A stretch of DNA of 64,000 bases from positions 1-64,000 of the forward strand of contig JBGSNQ010000192.1 of assembly GCA_041739525.1 (NCBI GenBank). Reading direction: 5' to 3'. This DNA is from DATJGR01 sp041739525. Lineage in GTDB: Bacteria; Pseudomonadota; Gammaproteobacteria; Pseudomonadales; Azotimanducaceae. The translations under genes and the position numbers were made by a program. The notes below the pieces were generated by a model. That model saw nothing but the letters and a program-made list of their open reading frames with translations, did no database searches and had not been told where the DNA came from. Positions 42,948-51,655 of the stretch are shown one piece after another; within the stretch, counting starts at the first letter, position 1, and every line of letters begins with the position of its first letter.

Positions 42948-43733
42948 CTAAACAGGCACGGGACCTTCGACCTGCACGCGATGGATCACGCGCGGCTGAT
43001 CGTCGTGGTCGTGCACGGCGTAGTGCTGCAAACACCGGTTGTCCCACATCACCAGATCGCCAACATGCCAGACATGGCGCGCCTGGAACTCTTGTCGCGA
43101 CGCATGCCGATACAGATATTCGAGCAACGGCGCGCTTTCTTCGCGCGACCAGCCGACGAATCGCTGAGTGAAGGCGCGGCACACGTACAGCGACTTGCGC
43201 CCCGTTTCGTCGTGCACCCGCACCACCGGATGTTCGGCGCGCGGCGCGGTCTTTCCACTTTCGCCGTACAGCGCCGCCAGACCTTCGGCGGAGTGCACGG
43301 CTCTGAGTCCGTCCACCACGCCGCGCAATCCATCGGACAACGCGTCGTACGCGAGTTCCTGATTGGCGAACGCGGTGTCGCCGCCGATCTCCGGTGTTTC
43401 CAGCGCATACAACATCGTCAGCTTCGGCGGCGCCGCGTTGTACGTCATGTCCGAGTGCCAGTGCTGATTCACGTCTTTCGCTTTGCCGTGATTGCGCAAC
43501 TCGATGACGTCGGGATACGCCTTCATGCCCGCGTACGGATGTCGCACCAAACGACCCCAGCGTTGCGCGAATGCCATCTGATCTTCCGGCGTGAGCTGCT
43601 GATTCGGGAACGACAGCACGTGATGCTCGCAGAGCAGATCGTTCAGCGTACGCCACTGCGCTGCGTCGATGCTGCGTACATCGATGTCTTCGACGACTGC
43701 ACCGAGGGGCGCTGAAAGACGGCGGACGCGCAT
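42948..43733 (-). CDS. TauD/TfdA-family Fe(II)/2-oxoglutarate dioxygenase
   Basis: 261 residues. The metal motif is His93-x-Asp95 in HWHSDMTY, with the distal His and 2-oxoglutarate Arg in VIHRVQVEG near the C-terminus. GDLVMWDNRCLQHYA is the family block. It hydroxylates or cleaves an unknown substrate; TfdA and TauD act on aryloxy acids and taurine. The start is ATG 43733, just after the upstream hydrolase stop, so the genes form an operon: hydrolase, dioxygenase, VOC protein. Confidence 0.9.
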   Translation of the reverse strand: MRVRRLSAPLGAVVEDIDVRSIDAAQWRTLNDLLCEHHVLSFPNQQLTPEDQMAFAQRWGRLVRHPYAGMKAYPDVIELRNHGKAKDVNQHWHSDMTYNAAPPKLTMLYALETPEIGGDTAFANQELAYDALSDGLRGVVDGLRAVHSAEGLAALYGESGKTAPRAEHPVVRVHDETGRKSLYVCRAFTQRFVGWSREESAPLLEYLYRHASRQEFQARHVWHVGDLVMWDNRCLQHYAVHDHDDQPRVIHRVQVEGPVPV

Positions 43734-43740
43734 CGTGTAT

Positions 43741-44634
43741 CTACGCGCGCTGCGTGACGGCAATCATCTCGCCGATGATCTGCGGCCAGACCTGCACGGG
43801 CAGGTCGTGCCCCATACCGTCAATTTTCAGCAGCTTCGCACCGGGGATCGCCTCCGCCAGCGCTTTGCCGTGCGGGTACGGCAGGATCGGATCGTCAGTG
43901 CCGTGCACGACGAGCGTTGGAATCGACGTCTTGCGCAGCGCTTCTCGCAAAAGCGGCCTGCGGTCGTTCGGTGAACTCGCCCCGATGGCCAGCGAGTGAT
44001 TGGCCTGCGCCGCGAAATTGATCGCGCGACCGACTTCGCGCGTCGCGATGTCGCGCAGTCCCGCGGTGTCGACCGGCAGGCGTCCCGCCAGTTTCGTGAA
44101 CATCGCCACGCGCATGTCGATGAGTTCCGCCGGCGTGCTAGTCGGCATCGACATCTGTAGCTGAATCAGCTCGCCGAGCCACTTCGGATCGGGTCCGGCT
44201 AGATCTTCGCTCTGCGGCATCGGCACACCGTCCACGCTGCCGGCCAACGGCGACGACATGATGATCGTCGCGGAGCGCACGCGCTTCGGCTGCTGAATCA
44301 TCAATGTCTGCGTGATCATGCCGCCCATCGACGCGCCCGCGACATGCGCGGCCGAAATGTCGTACGCATCGAGCACACCGATCGCGTCGGCCGCAAGATC
44401 GTTCAAGGTGTACGGCTGCTTCGCGAAGTCGAAACACGACGACTGACCGACGTCGCGATTGTCGAAGCGGATGACGTGAAAACCCTTGTCGACGAACGGC
44501 TGAATGAACGCCTCGGGCCATTGAATACCCTGCGCGCTTGCACCCATCACCAACAACAGTGTTGGGTTGCGACGGTCACCGAAACTCTCGGTCCACAGAC
44601 GAATGCCGTTCGAATCGATGATGCGCTCTGCCAT
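43741..44634 (-). CDS. Alpha/beta hydrolase
   Basis: 297 residues. The oxyanion strand is LLLVMGASAQGIQWPEAF, the nucleophile elbow GASMGGMI, the acid Asp in VHGTDDPILPYPHG and the base His in IDGMGHDLP. It resembles the rdmC/DhmA-like esterase and haloalkane-type group. It is first in the operon with the TauD-type dioxygenase and the VOC protein, and may open an ester or lactone in the same route. Confidence 0.88.
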   Translation of the reverse strand: MAERIIDSNGIRLWTESFGDRRNPTLLLVMGASAQGIQWPEAFIQPFVDKGFHVIRFDNRDVGQSSCFDFAKQPYTLNDLAADAIGVLDAYDISAAHVAGASMGGMITQTLMIQQPKRVRSATIIMSSPLAGSVDGVPMPQSEDLAGPDPKWLGELIQLQMSMPTSTPAELIDMRVAMFTKLAGRLPVDTAGLRDIATREVGRAINFAAQANHSLAIGASSPNDRRPLLREALRKTSIPTLVVHGTDDPILPYPHGKALAEAIPGAKLLKIDGMGHDLPVQVWPQIIGEMIAVTQRA

Positions 44635-44675
44635 GGCCGATCCTCCGTGCGGAGGTCGAGCTTAACCCGCCTCGT

Positions 44676-45974
44676 TCAGGGTGTCAGTCGATCGCGGTCG
44701 CGCGGATACAGCACGGCTTCCCGCACATTCGGCAGCCCCATCACCTGCGCCGTCAACCGCTCGAGCCCTATGGCCAGCCCACCGTGTGGCGGCATACCGA
44801 GTTCGAACATGCGCAGGTGGCTTTCGAACGCGGCCGGCTCGATGTTGCGTGAGCGCAGCGCCGCTTCGAGGTCGGCGCGTCGATGCAGGCGCTGCCCGCC
44901 TGTCGTGATTTCGACACCGCGGAAGAGCAGGTCGAAGCTCTGCGCGGCACCGCGATTGCCGCGCGGCGCGGAATAGAACGGCCGCCCTGACGCAGGAAAC
45001 CCGACCACGAATACCGCGGGTATGCCCCACTCGGCATCGGCGAGCGCACACAGACGTCTTTCAGCTTCCGGATCGAGGTCGTCGATGAGGTGCTTCGTTC
45101 CGTACGCTCGATTCAGGCGTTCGAGACACTCCTCGAATTCCCAGACCGGCGCATCCAGCATCGACGGTGGGGGCACCGCTTTGTGTCGCCGCAGCGTCGC
45201 GCCGTTCGCGGTTGAGCTTTTCGAACATCGATGTCAGCAGTTCCTTTTCCAACCGAATGACGTCTTCCGCCGCATCGATGAAACCGAATTCGAGGTCGAG
45301 CGAGTAGTACTCGGTGAGGTGCCGCGAAGTCGCATGCGGTTCGGCGCGATACACGTGCCCCGTTTCGAATACCTTTTCGAACGCAGCCCGTGCTCTTTAT
45401 AGAACTGCGGGCTCTGCGCCAGATATGCCACGCGATCGAAGTAGTCGATGGCGAACAGATTCGTGCCGCCTTCGGTGCCGGACGCGACGATCTTCGACGT
45501 GATGATCTCGGTGAAGCCGCGTTCGGTGAGGAATTCGCGGTAATAGCGCAGCAGCGCGCCCTGCACGCGGAACACATCGCCGACCGTGTCGTTGCGCGCT
45601 GCGAGCGGGCGGTATTCGAGCCGCGCGTCGATGCCTACACCCGAAATGTCGCTCGAGGCGTTGAACGGCAGCTTGTTGGTCGCCGGATTCATTACCCGAA
45701 CGTGCACCACGTCGATTTCGAACCCGAGCTTCGCGCGTACGTCGGCGCGCACCGAACCCACCACTTCGATGGCATCGTCGAGCTTCAGGTGCAACGCATT
45801 CAGCGCAGCGGATGCGCCGACGCACTGCACTTCCCCACTCGCGTCCCGAAGGACCACGAACGTGGTGCTGGCGAGCACGCGTAGGCGAAAGATCCAACCG
45901 CGCAGCACAACGGTTTCACCGAGGTGCTCTGCGATCGAACGAACGGGTATGCGGGACTGAAACGTCGATTCCAT
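44676..45974 (-). pseudogene. Aspartyl/asparaginyl-tRNA synthetase-like gene, two frameshifts
   Basis: One class IIb synthetase is spread over three frames. The first frame (from ATG 45974) carries the OB-fold anticodon domain (VVLRGWIFRLRVLASTTFVV) and motif 2 lead-in (LAQSPQFYKEHG). A shift near 45380 moves it to AFEKVFETGHVYRAEPHATS and RHLTEYYSLDLEFGFID. A second shift near 45190 leads to MLDAPVWEFEECL, WGIPAVFVVGFPASGRPFYS and the motif 3 block GLAIGLERLTAQVMGLPNVR. The archaeal-type, shorter form resembles AspRS2/nondiscriminating enzymes. A cell needs its main AspRS elsewhere, so loss is tolerable. Two independent shifts make a simple sequencing error less likely. Confidence 0.85.
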
Positions 45975-46328
45975 GGCAGCTTTCCACAATGGTTGGAAAC
46001 CTGCTGGAACCGATGCTCGTAACCCCTTCTCGTAAACGATGCTCGGCGGTGCCATCCAGCTTCCGGCCCTGCTTTCTTGAAAATCGGGCCGGCACTCAAT
46101 GCGCTGTGTCGTAGCGAACGTCTGTTCCTACTAGGGCCTGCAGCTACTCTTGCGCAGCGCTTCCGGTTCGGAAAAGCCTCTCGGAGGGGTCTGTCCTCGT
46201 CGGCGAGTGGCGCGGATGTTACGCACTCGGGTGCGAGCCCGCAATTTCGCGGGTTTCAACCCCGGCGCGATCCGAATTTGTGAACTACGCTTTCGATATC
46301 CTCTTAAGCGCCCGGAAATCGCTGTCGT
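45975..46328. other. Intergenic region upstream of motA
   Basis: 354 bp between the start of the synthetase pseudogene and motA, read divergently. No gene, hairpin with T-run or clear sigma-28 promoter was found. Short open frames on both strands lack ribosome sites and family features. Confidence 0.55.
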
Positions 46329-47186
46329 ATGAATTTCCTGATCGGATTCGTCGTAGTTATGGGTTGCGTGCTGGGTGGATTCGTCATTTCCGGCGGGCAC
46401 GTGCTCGCCTTGTGGCACCCCAGCGAACTGCTCGTGATCTTCGGTGCCGCCATGGGCGCCTTCATCATTTCCAACCCGATGAAGATCATCAAAAAGGTCG
46501 GCAAAGATCTCGGGCTGCTCTTCAAGGGTTCCAAATACACCAAACAGACGTATCTGGACGCGCTGTCGCTCATGTACGAACTGCTCAACAAGGCGCGTAA
46601 AGACGGCATGGTCGCGCTAGAAGCCGACGTCGACGAGCCGGAAAACAGCGCGATCTTCCAGAGGTACCCGACCATCGCCAGAAACCACCACGCGCTCGAC
46701 TTCATCTGCGACTACCTGCGCATGATGGTCAGCGCGAAGCTGAATTCGTTCGAGATCGAGGCGCTCATGGACGTCGAACTCGACACCCACCACGAGGAAG
46801 GACATGCGCCTTCGAGTGCAGTAACCCGCATCGCGGACGGACTACCCGGCTTCGGGATCGTGGCGGCGGTATTGGGCATCGTGATCACCATGGCATCGCT
46901 CAACGACGGGGCCGAGGTGATCGGCCACAAGGTGGCCACCGCACTGGTCGGAACGTTCCTCGGTATTCTGCTCGCCTACGGCCTTGTAGGCCCGATGGCG
47001 AACTACCTCGAGTTCGCCGCGCGCGACGAATCGCAGTTCGTAAAGGTGCTGAAGACCTGCCTGATGGCCTCGATACAGGGCTATCCGCCGCAGATCGCCG
47101 TGGAGTTCGGCCGCAAGGCAATCTTCTCGACGGAACGCCCCGGCTTCCGCGAACTCGACGAACACATCAAGAACAACAAGGCCTGA
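46329..47186 (+). CDS. motA: Flagellar motor stator protein MotA
   Basis: 285 residues, four transmembrane helices. MotA-specific segments are GHVLALWHPSELLVIFGAA, YLDALSLMYELLNKARKDG, DGLPGFGIVAAVLGIVITM and the Pro-containing GTFLGILLAYGLVGPMANYL. The cytoplasmic loop with charged residues contacts FliG. Together with MotB it forms the proton-driven stator. No other flagellar genes flank the pair, so it is a detached stator locus. Confidence 0.95.
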   Translation: MNFLIGFVVVMGCVLGGFVISGGHVLALWHPSELLVIFGAAMGAFIISNPMKIIKKVGKDLGLLFKGSKYTKQTYLDALSLMYELLNKARKDGMVALEADVDEPENSAIFQRYPTIARNHHALDFICDYLRMMVSAKLNSFEIEALMDVELDTHHEEGHAPSSAVTRIADGLPGFGIVAAVLGIVITMASLNDGAEVIGHKVATALVGTFLGILLAYGLVGPMANYLEFAARDESQFVKVLKTCLMASIQGYPPQIAVEFGRKAIFSTERPGFRELDEHIKNNKA

Positions 47187-47232
47187 AACGTGGTCGGTAC
47201 GCGGTCGCACCGTCGCCGATTAGAGAGCGACC

Positions 47233-48192
47233 ATGAGTGAGACGAACGCGCCGATCATCGTCATCAAGCGCGTCAAGAAAGGCGGCCACGGCCACCACGG
47301 CGGTGCGTGGAAGGTGGCACTCGCCGACTTCGTTACCGCGATGATGGCGTTCTTCATGCTTCTGTGGCTCGTCGGTTCGACGACGCCCGAACAGAAGGCC
47401 GGTATCTCCGACTACTTTCAGAACCCCACCGCGATCGATGGCGTAACCGGAGTTTCGATTTCTGCGATCGATCTCGGCGGCGGCATGATCGCCACAACCA
47501 GCAGCGACCATGTACCCGACCCGGACGCACCGCTCGACGACAACTCGAAACAACTCGACATCGAAGCGGAAGCGCGCGCGCTCGAATACAAGAAACTCGA
47601 AGAGCTGAAGGAACAGATCGAAGCGGCAATCGACGCGAATCCGGAAATCAAACAATTCCGCGACCAACTCCTGATCGACATCATGAGCGACGGCCTGCGC
47701 ATTCAGATCGTCGACAAGGAAAACCGATCGATGTTCGACAGCGGCAGCGCCTCGCTGAAGTCATATACGGTGAAGATACTTGCCGCGACGGTTCCGGCAA
47801 TCGCACAGGTGTCGAGCAAGGTGAGCCTGTCGGGACACACCGACCAGGCGCCGTACATCAGCGACGACGAGGAATACTCGAACTGGGAGCTCTCAGTGGA
47901 CCGCGCGAACGCCGCACGCCGCGTGCTCGTTGCCGCGGGTCTGCCCGAAGACAAAATCGGCCGCGTAGTCGGACTCGGCTCATCGGTTCCGTTCGTCAAA
48001 GACGATCCACTCAGCCCCATCAACCGACGCATCTCGCTGATCGTGTTGAACAAGAAAGCCGAAGAAGCACTGACGCAGGAAGCAGGCCCAGCGCTCGACG
48101 CTCCTCCGCCACCGATACGCCGCACGCAGCACGAGGTAGCACCGGCTGCTGCTCCCGGTTCGGGTTCGGATTCACGAACCCGCCCTGATTAA
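47233..48192 (+). CDS. motB: Flagellar motor stator protein MotB
   Basis: 319 residues. A basic, His-rich N-terminus (KKGGHGHHGG) leads into the single helix with the proton-carrying Asp32 (ALADFVTAMMAFFMLLWLVG), which falls on the same number as in E. coli MotB. The plug region and the OmpA-like peptidoglycan-binding domain follow (VSLSGHTDQAPYISDDEEYS, LSVDRANAARRVLVAAGLPE, NRRISLIVL). It is 46 bp after motA. The Ala/Pro-rich tail is unremarkable. Confidence 0.95.
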   Translation: MSETNAPIIVIKRVKKGGHGHHGGAWKVALADFVTAMMAFFMLLWLVGSTTPEQKAGISDYFQNPTAIDGVTGVSISAIDLGGGMIATTSSDHVPDPDAPLDDNSKQLDIEAEARALEYKKLEELKEQIEAAIDANPEIKQFRDQLLIDIMSDGLRIQIVDKENRSMFDSGSASLKSYTVKILAATVPAIAQVSSKVSLSGHTDQAPYISDDEEYSNWELSVDRANAARRVLVAAGLPEDKIGRVVGLGSSVPFVKDDPLSPINRRISLIVLNKKAEEALTQEAGPALDAPPPPIRRTQHEVAPAAAPGSGSDSRTRPD

Positions 48193-48379
48193 TCCTCCGC
48201 CGTCGCCCCCTCGCGCTCTTGTTAGCGCATACCGTTCGCTGTTGGCATCGAATCAGCGTGCCTTGCACGTTCACGCCGCCTTCGTTGACACAGCCACGAC
48301 ACCAACGCGAGAATGCCGCGCGCTCGTGCCTGGAACGGCTCGAGCAACGAAAGAACGAACAAACTCAGGAGGAGTTGTC

Positions 48380-48946
48380 ATGTTCCAAAGGCTATCTGCT
48401 CTTACTCTTCTCGCGGCCTCGCTCGGCGTCGCAGCATCGGCAAACGCAGAAACCGGACTCTACGTCGGCGGCAGCGTGGGTCAAACCACAGTGGAGGCCA
48501 CGCAAAACGCGGGCACAGCGGGCACGCTGCACTTCGACGAGGACGACACGAGCTACAAGCTTTTCGTCGGTTACCTGGTGCTGCCGTTCGTCGGTTTCGA
48601 AGGCGGTTACACGAACCTCGGTAGCCCCAACAAGAACTTCAACGGCGCGAACGCCGAGTTCGAAGTCGACGCGTGGGAGGCGTTCGTCATCGGTGTATTG
48701 CCGCTAGGTCCGGTGGATCTGTTTGCAAAAGTGGGCGGTGCATCGGTCAACGTCGACGCGAAGCTGCGAGTCAACGGCAGCACGCTGATCTCCGGTTCCG
48801 ACAGCGACGAGAAAGCCGCCTACGGTGTCGGTGCAGCGTTCGGTCTCGGTGGAATCAAGATTCGTGCGGAGTACACGGAGTACGACGTCGGCAACAACAT
48901 CGACGATCTGTACATGACGTCGGTAGGTTTGACCTACCAGTTCTGA
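48380..48946 (+). CDS. Small outer-membrane beta-barrel protein
   Basis: 188 residues. The signal peptide is MFQRLSALTLLAASLGVAAS with cleavage near ANAE. The mature protein is an eight-stranded barrel pattern (LYVGGSVGQTTVEAT, YKLFVGYLVLPFVGFEGGY, AYGVGAAFGLGGIKIRAEY) and ends with the outer-membrane signature VGLTYQF. It resembles the OmpA transmembrane-domain or opacity-protein group without a periplasmic domain. A strong GGAGGAG precedes the ATG. It lies 187 bp after motB and is separated by its own leader; function unknown. Confidence 0.87.
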   Translation: MFQRLSALTLLAASLGVAASANAETGLYVGGSVGQTTVEATQNAGTAGTLHFDEDDTSYKLFVGYLVLPFVGFEGGYTNLGSPNKNFNGANAEFEVDAWEAFVIGVLPLGPVDLFAKVGGASVNVDAKLRVNGSTLISGSDSDEKAAYGVGAAFGLGGIKIRAEYTEYDVGNNIDDLYMTSVGLTYQF

Positions 48947-48971
48947 ACCAGCGGTTCTGATCCGGTCGTGC

Positions 48972-49005
48972 GCGTTGTTATCGGGCGCAATCCCGATAAC
49001 AACGC
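48972..49005. terminator. Perfect 14-bp stem terminator-like hairpin
   Basis: GCGTTGTTATCGGG and CCCGATAACAACGC form a perfect 14-bp stem with a 6-base loop, between the barrel gene and the converging small basic gene. It is followed by TTCAG, so it lacks a long T-run, but it is well placed to end both transcripts. Confidence 0.75.
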
Positions 49006-49025
49006 TTCAGCGACGAGCGCTACGT

Positions 49026-49136
49026 TCAGCCGCCCGACATCTTTCCCTGCTTCTTCGCCCGCTTCTCGGCCCGCTTCTCGGTCAGCGTCTTCGCGGCCTT
49101 CTTCTTGTCCTGTTTCTTGCTGCGGTGTTCTTTCAC
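49026..49136 (-). CDS. Small lysine-rich protein (36 residues)
   Basis: A GTG-initiated frame of 36 codons with GGAG 8 bases upstream. Fifteen of 36 residues are Lys or Arg, in the pattern EHRSKKQDKKKAAKTL then EKRAEKRAKKQGK, and it ends MSGG. The composition suggests a nucleic-acid-binding or ribosome-associated peptide, but no family was recognised with certainty. The frame ends 20 bp from the 14-bp hairpin. The main caution is its size and low complexity. Confidence 0.55.
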   Translation of the reverse strand: MKEHRSKKQDKKKAAKTLTEKRAEKRAKKQGKMSGG

Positions 49137-49196
49137 GTCCCTGACTCCTTCTTTGCATGACGACCTTTCGAAGTCTCTACAATCGGCTTCGGCCCT

Positions 49197-49694
49197 TCAA
49201 GCATCCTTCTTGTTGCGATTGAGCAAGCGCGCAGCGATCGAGATGATCGGTCCGATGCTCGACAGACCGAACTGCAACGGATCGCCGTGCGTAACGCGCG
49301 AAATGCCCTGGCCGATGCTCGTCACCTGCTGTTGCAAATGAGCGAGCTGCGCCTTCAGTCGCGCAGTGTCGTTGGAGAGTTCCGCCAGCGCTAACGCCCG
49401 CAATTCGTCGACCATCACTTCTTCAGATGTCGGCGTTTTGCGTTGCGCCTGCAGGTACAGAACCCACGCAAACACTGCGTCGACCGCTGCCAGAATCAAC
49501 GCCGCAATAGTCTGGCCGTACATCGAGGCCAGCGCGTTGAACGCACACAGATTCAGCAGCGCGAACGCAAACAGCGCCACCGCAATTGCAGCGGCGGTGA
49601 ACGCCGCCGAACGCGCGGCGTGCTTGCCGCGAATACGCAACCCGAGCGCTTCGGCGCGCAGGAGCAATGCCAATCGTTGAAGTAGAGGATCCAT
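49197..49694 (-). CDS. Phage-holin-superfamily-like membrane protein
   Basis: 165 residues. A basic N-terminus (LRAEALGLRIRGKHAARSAA) is followed by two hydrophobic helices (FTAAAIAVALFAFALLNLCA and YGQTIAALILAAVDAVFAWV), then a coiled-coil-like, Gln/Leu-rich stretch (AQLAHLQQQV) and a basic end. The layout fits the superfamily III 'holin-X' or YqjE-like inner-membrane proteins, which are usually not true holins. It follows the small membrane-anchored gene at 49713-50012 by 18 bp, so the two are probably co-transcribed. Confidence 0.72.
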   Translation of the reverse strand: MDPLLQRLALLLRAEALGLRIRGKHAARSAAFTAAAIAVALFAFALLNLCAFNALASMYGQTIAALILAAVDAVFAWVLYLQAQRKTPTSEEVMVDELRALALAELSNDTARLKAQLAHLQQQVTSIGQGISRVTHGDPLQFGLSSIGPIISIAARLLNRNKKDA

Positions 49695-49712
49695 GTAGTG
49701 CGCCTTGAGAGT

Positions 49713-50012
49713 TTATCGGGGGAGCAGGCGGCCCAGCAGTACGCCGAGTGCGAAGATTGCAAGCGCCGTTCCGGCGGGAATCTCCTGCATGTGCTTTTCG
49801 AGCACGTCGACGAAACCATCGAACTGATCTTTGATCTTGTCGACGGTGTCGGCATCGATTCCGAACTGGCCGAGCGCTGCGCCACCCAGCAGATCTGTCG
49901 GGCCGGTAGGCGAGCCGCCCGGAGCGGCGTCTGCCGTGCGCGGTATTTGTTTGGTAAGAGCTTCGATCTGGCTGCGAAGCGCTTCGATTTCGGTTTTCAG
50001 ATCATCAGCCAT
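49713..50012 (-). CDS. Small membrane-anchored coiled-coil protein (ElaB/YqjD-like layout)
   Basis: 99 residues. An N-terminal helix with heptads (LKTEIEALRSQIEALTKQI), a Pro/Gly-rich linker, an acidic amphipathic helix (DADTVDKIKDQFDGFVDVL) and one C-terminal helix ending in GRLLPR. This resembles DUF883 proteins such as ElaB/YqjD, which anchor ribosomes to the inner membrane in stationary phase, but the match is by layout only. It heads the two-gene unit with the holin-like gene. Confidence 0.65.
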   Translation of the reverse strand: MADDLKTEIEALRSQIEALTKQIPRTADAAPGGSPTGPTDLLGGAALGQFGIDADTVDKIKDQFDGFVDVLEKHMQEIPAGTALAIFALGVLLGRLLPR

Positions 50013-50091
50013 CGTTTGCGTCCGGTTCGCTCGTGCACGCTCTTATAAAGGATGCATCACGCAATCACCACCCATTTGGCTGTTGCGGCCA

Positions 50092-50352
50092 CTAGCCGCC
50101 GGAGAGCGCGTGCAGAATCATCACCTCGTCTTCAGGCGCAAGACTTCTGTCCAGGTCGGAAATCGATTCGCGATTGACGAACACGCGCATGTGCGGCCGC
50201 AGCGCGTTCGCTTCATTGACCATCCGAAAGCGAATGCCCGGATAGCGCGCATCCAGATCGAGCAGCAGCGCCGCTACCGTGGCGCCATTCGCAGTCACCG
50301 TGCGAGCGCCTGCCGTGTACGAATGCAGCACCGAGGGAATCCGGACCTGCAT
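50092..50352 (-). CDS. MoaD/ThiS-family sulfur-carrier-like protein
   Basis: 86 residues of beta-grasp fold: VRIPSVLHSYTAGARTVTAN, LLDLDARYPGIRFRMVNEAN and VFVNRESISDLD, ending in the exposed Gly-Gly (ALSGG) that is adenylated and thiocarboxylated in MoaD and ThiS. It starts 2 bp after the BNR-repeat gene. No molybdopterin or thiamine gene lies nearby, so it may be a dedicated carrier for another pathway. Confidence 0.87.
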   Translation of the reverse strand: MQVRIPSVLHSYTAGARTVTANGATVAALLLDLDARYPGIRFRMVNEANALRPHMRVFVNRESISDLDRSLAPEDEVMILHALSGG

Positions 50353-50354
50353 CG

Positions 50355-51575
50355 CTATCGCACCACGCTCGCGACTTCGACCGAATAAACGTGCGGCAGG
50401 TGCGCGGCGAGACAACGCCAACTCTCGCCTTCGTCGGTGCTCCCCCATACTTCGCCGTTGGTGGTGCCGAAGTACACACCGATGCTGCGCTCGGTATCGA
50501 CGGCCATCGATTGCCGTAACACCGTGTACCAGGCGCGTTCAGGGAATCCGCGGTCGAGCCGCGTCCACGATTCGCCGGCGTCGCGCGTTCGATACACGGC
50601 TGGCTTTCCGCCCGGACACGTCCGCGGCCACACGTCAGTGCCATCCATCGGAAATACCCAGGCCGTGTTCGGCTCGCGCGGATGCAGCGCAATCGGGAAG
50701 CCGATGTCGCCGACTTCGCGCGGCATGTTGTCGCCGATCCGTATCCAACGCGCCTCCGACCGACGCATTCGATAGATGCCACAGTGGTTCTGTTGATACA
50801 GCAGGTCGGGCGCCAGCGGATGCAGCGTCATGCAATGCGGGTCGTAGCCGAATTCCGGATGCGGATCGGGTCCCGTCGGCGACAACATTCCGGTGTTGAG
50901 CAAGTGCCAGTTCGCGCCCTGATCGTTCGACTCGAACACGCCCGCCGAGCCTGTACCGAAGTACATGTGCCGCGCGTCGCGTGGATCGATCAGGATCGAA
51001 TGGATCGGGGAGCCGTCGGGATTGCGCTCCTTCATGTCACCGGTCCAGCGGATCCAGTTCGGATGATCGTTCCAGCCCGCGACCGGATACCAGGTGTCGC
51101 CGGCGTCCTCCGACCGAAAGAGACCTTCAGGAGAAGTACCGGCGTACCAGACGCCCGGTTCGTCCGCGTGCCCTGGCGTCAGCCAGAACACGATTTCCAC
51201 GACGTTCGATTTGCGATCGTCTTTCGGTTTGGCGAACGCCGGTGGCTTCGATGCCTCCTGCCACGATCGGCCGAAGTCGGTAGAACGAAACACCGTGGGA
51301 CCGAGATGACCGGTTCGCAACGCGACGAGCAGCGTACGCCGGTCGCGCGGGTCGACGATCGCGTGTTGCACGATGTGGCCGAGAAACGCCGGACCGTTCA
51401 GCCGGAACGAGCTGCGCTCCGCGGCCGCCGTTAGCGAGAACACACCTTTCTTCGTGCCGACGAGCAGCGTCAGACCTTCGAGGTCGAGCGGTTCGTGGCG
51501 ATGCGGATCGAGCGGAGGCAAATCGCCGGCCGGTTCGAATGCGCGACTGCCCGGTGGAGTGGTGGGTTCGCTCAT
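50355..51575 (-). CDS. BNR/Asp-box beta-propeller protein (sialidase-like fold)
   Basis: 406 residues with at least five Asp boxes (S/T-x-D-x-G-x-x-W): RSTDFGRSWQE, RSEDAGDTWYP, ESNDQGANWHL, RTRDAGESWTR and GSTDEGESWRC. No signal peptide is visible, so it is probably cytoplasmic. True sialidases have an Arg triad and an FRIP motif, which were not seen, so glycosidase activity is doubtful. The start-to-stop adjacency with the MoaD-like gene points to a joint function. Confidence 0.85.
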   Translation of the reverse strand: MSEPTTPPGSRAFEPAGDLPPLDPHRHEPLDLEGLTLLVGTKKGVFSLTAAAERSSFRLNGPAFLGHIVQHAIVDPRDRRTLLVALRTGHLGPTVFRSTDFGRSWQEASKPPAFAKPKDDRKSNVVEIVFWLTPGHADEPGVWYAGTSPEGLFRSEDAGDTWYPVAGWNDHPNWIRWTGDMKERNPDGSPIHSILIDPRDARHMYFGTGSAGVFESNDQGANWHLLNTGMLSPTGPDPHPEFGYDPHCMTLHPLAPDLLYQQNHCGIYRMRRSEARWIRIGDNMPREVGDIGFPIALHPREPNTAWVFPMDGTDVWPRTCPGGKPAVYRTRDAGESWTRLDRGFPERAWYTVLRQSMAVDTERSIGVYFGTTNGEVWGSTDEGESWRCLAAHLPHVYSVEVASVVR

Positions 51576-51655
51576 GGCCGCGACCTCCGCCTTACGAAAT
51601 TGGAACGACGCCGAGCATTTGCCCGACCTGCAAGCGAGTCAAGACGGCTCCCCGG

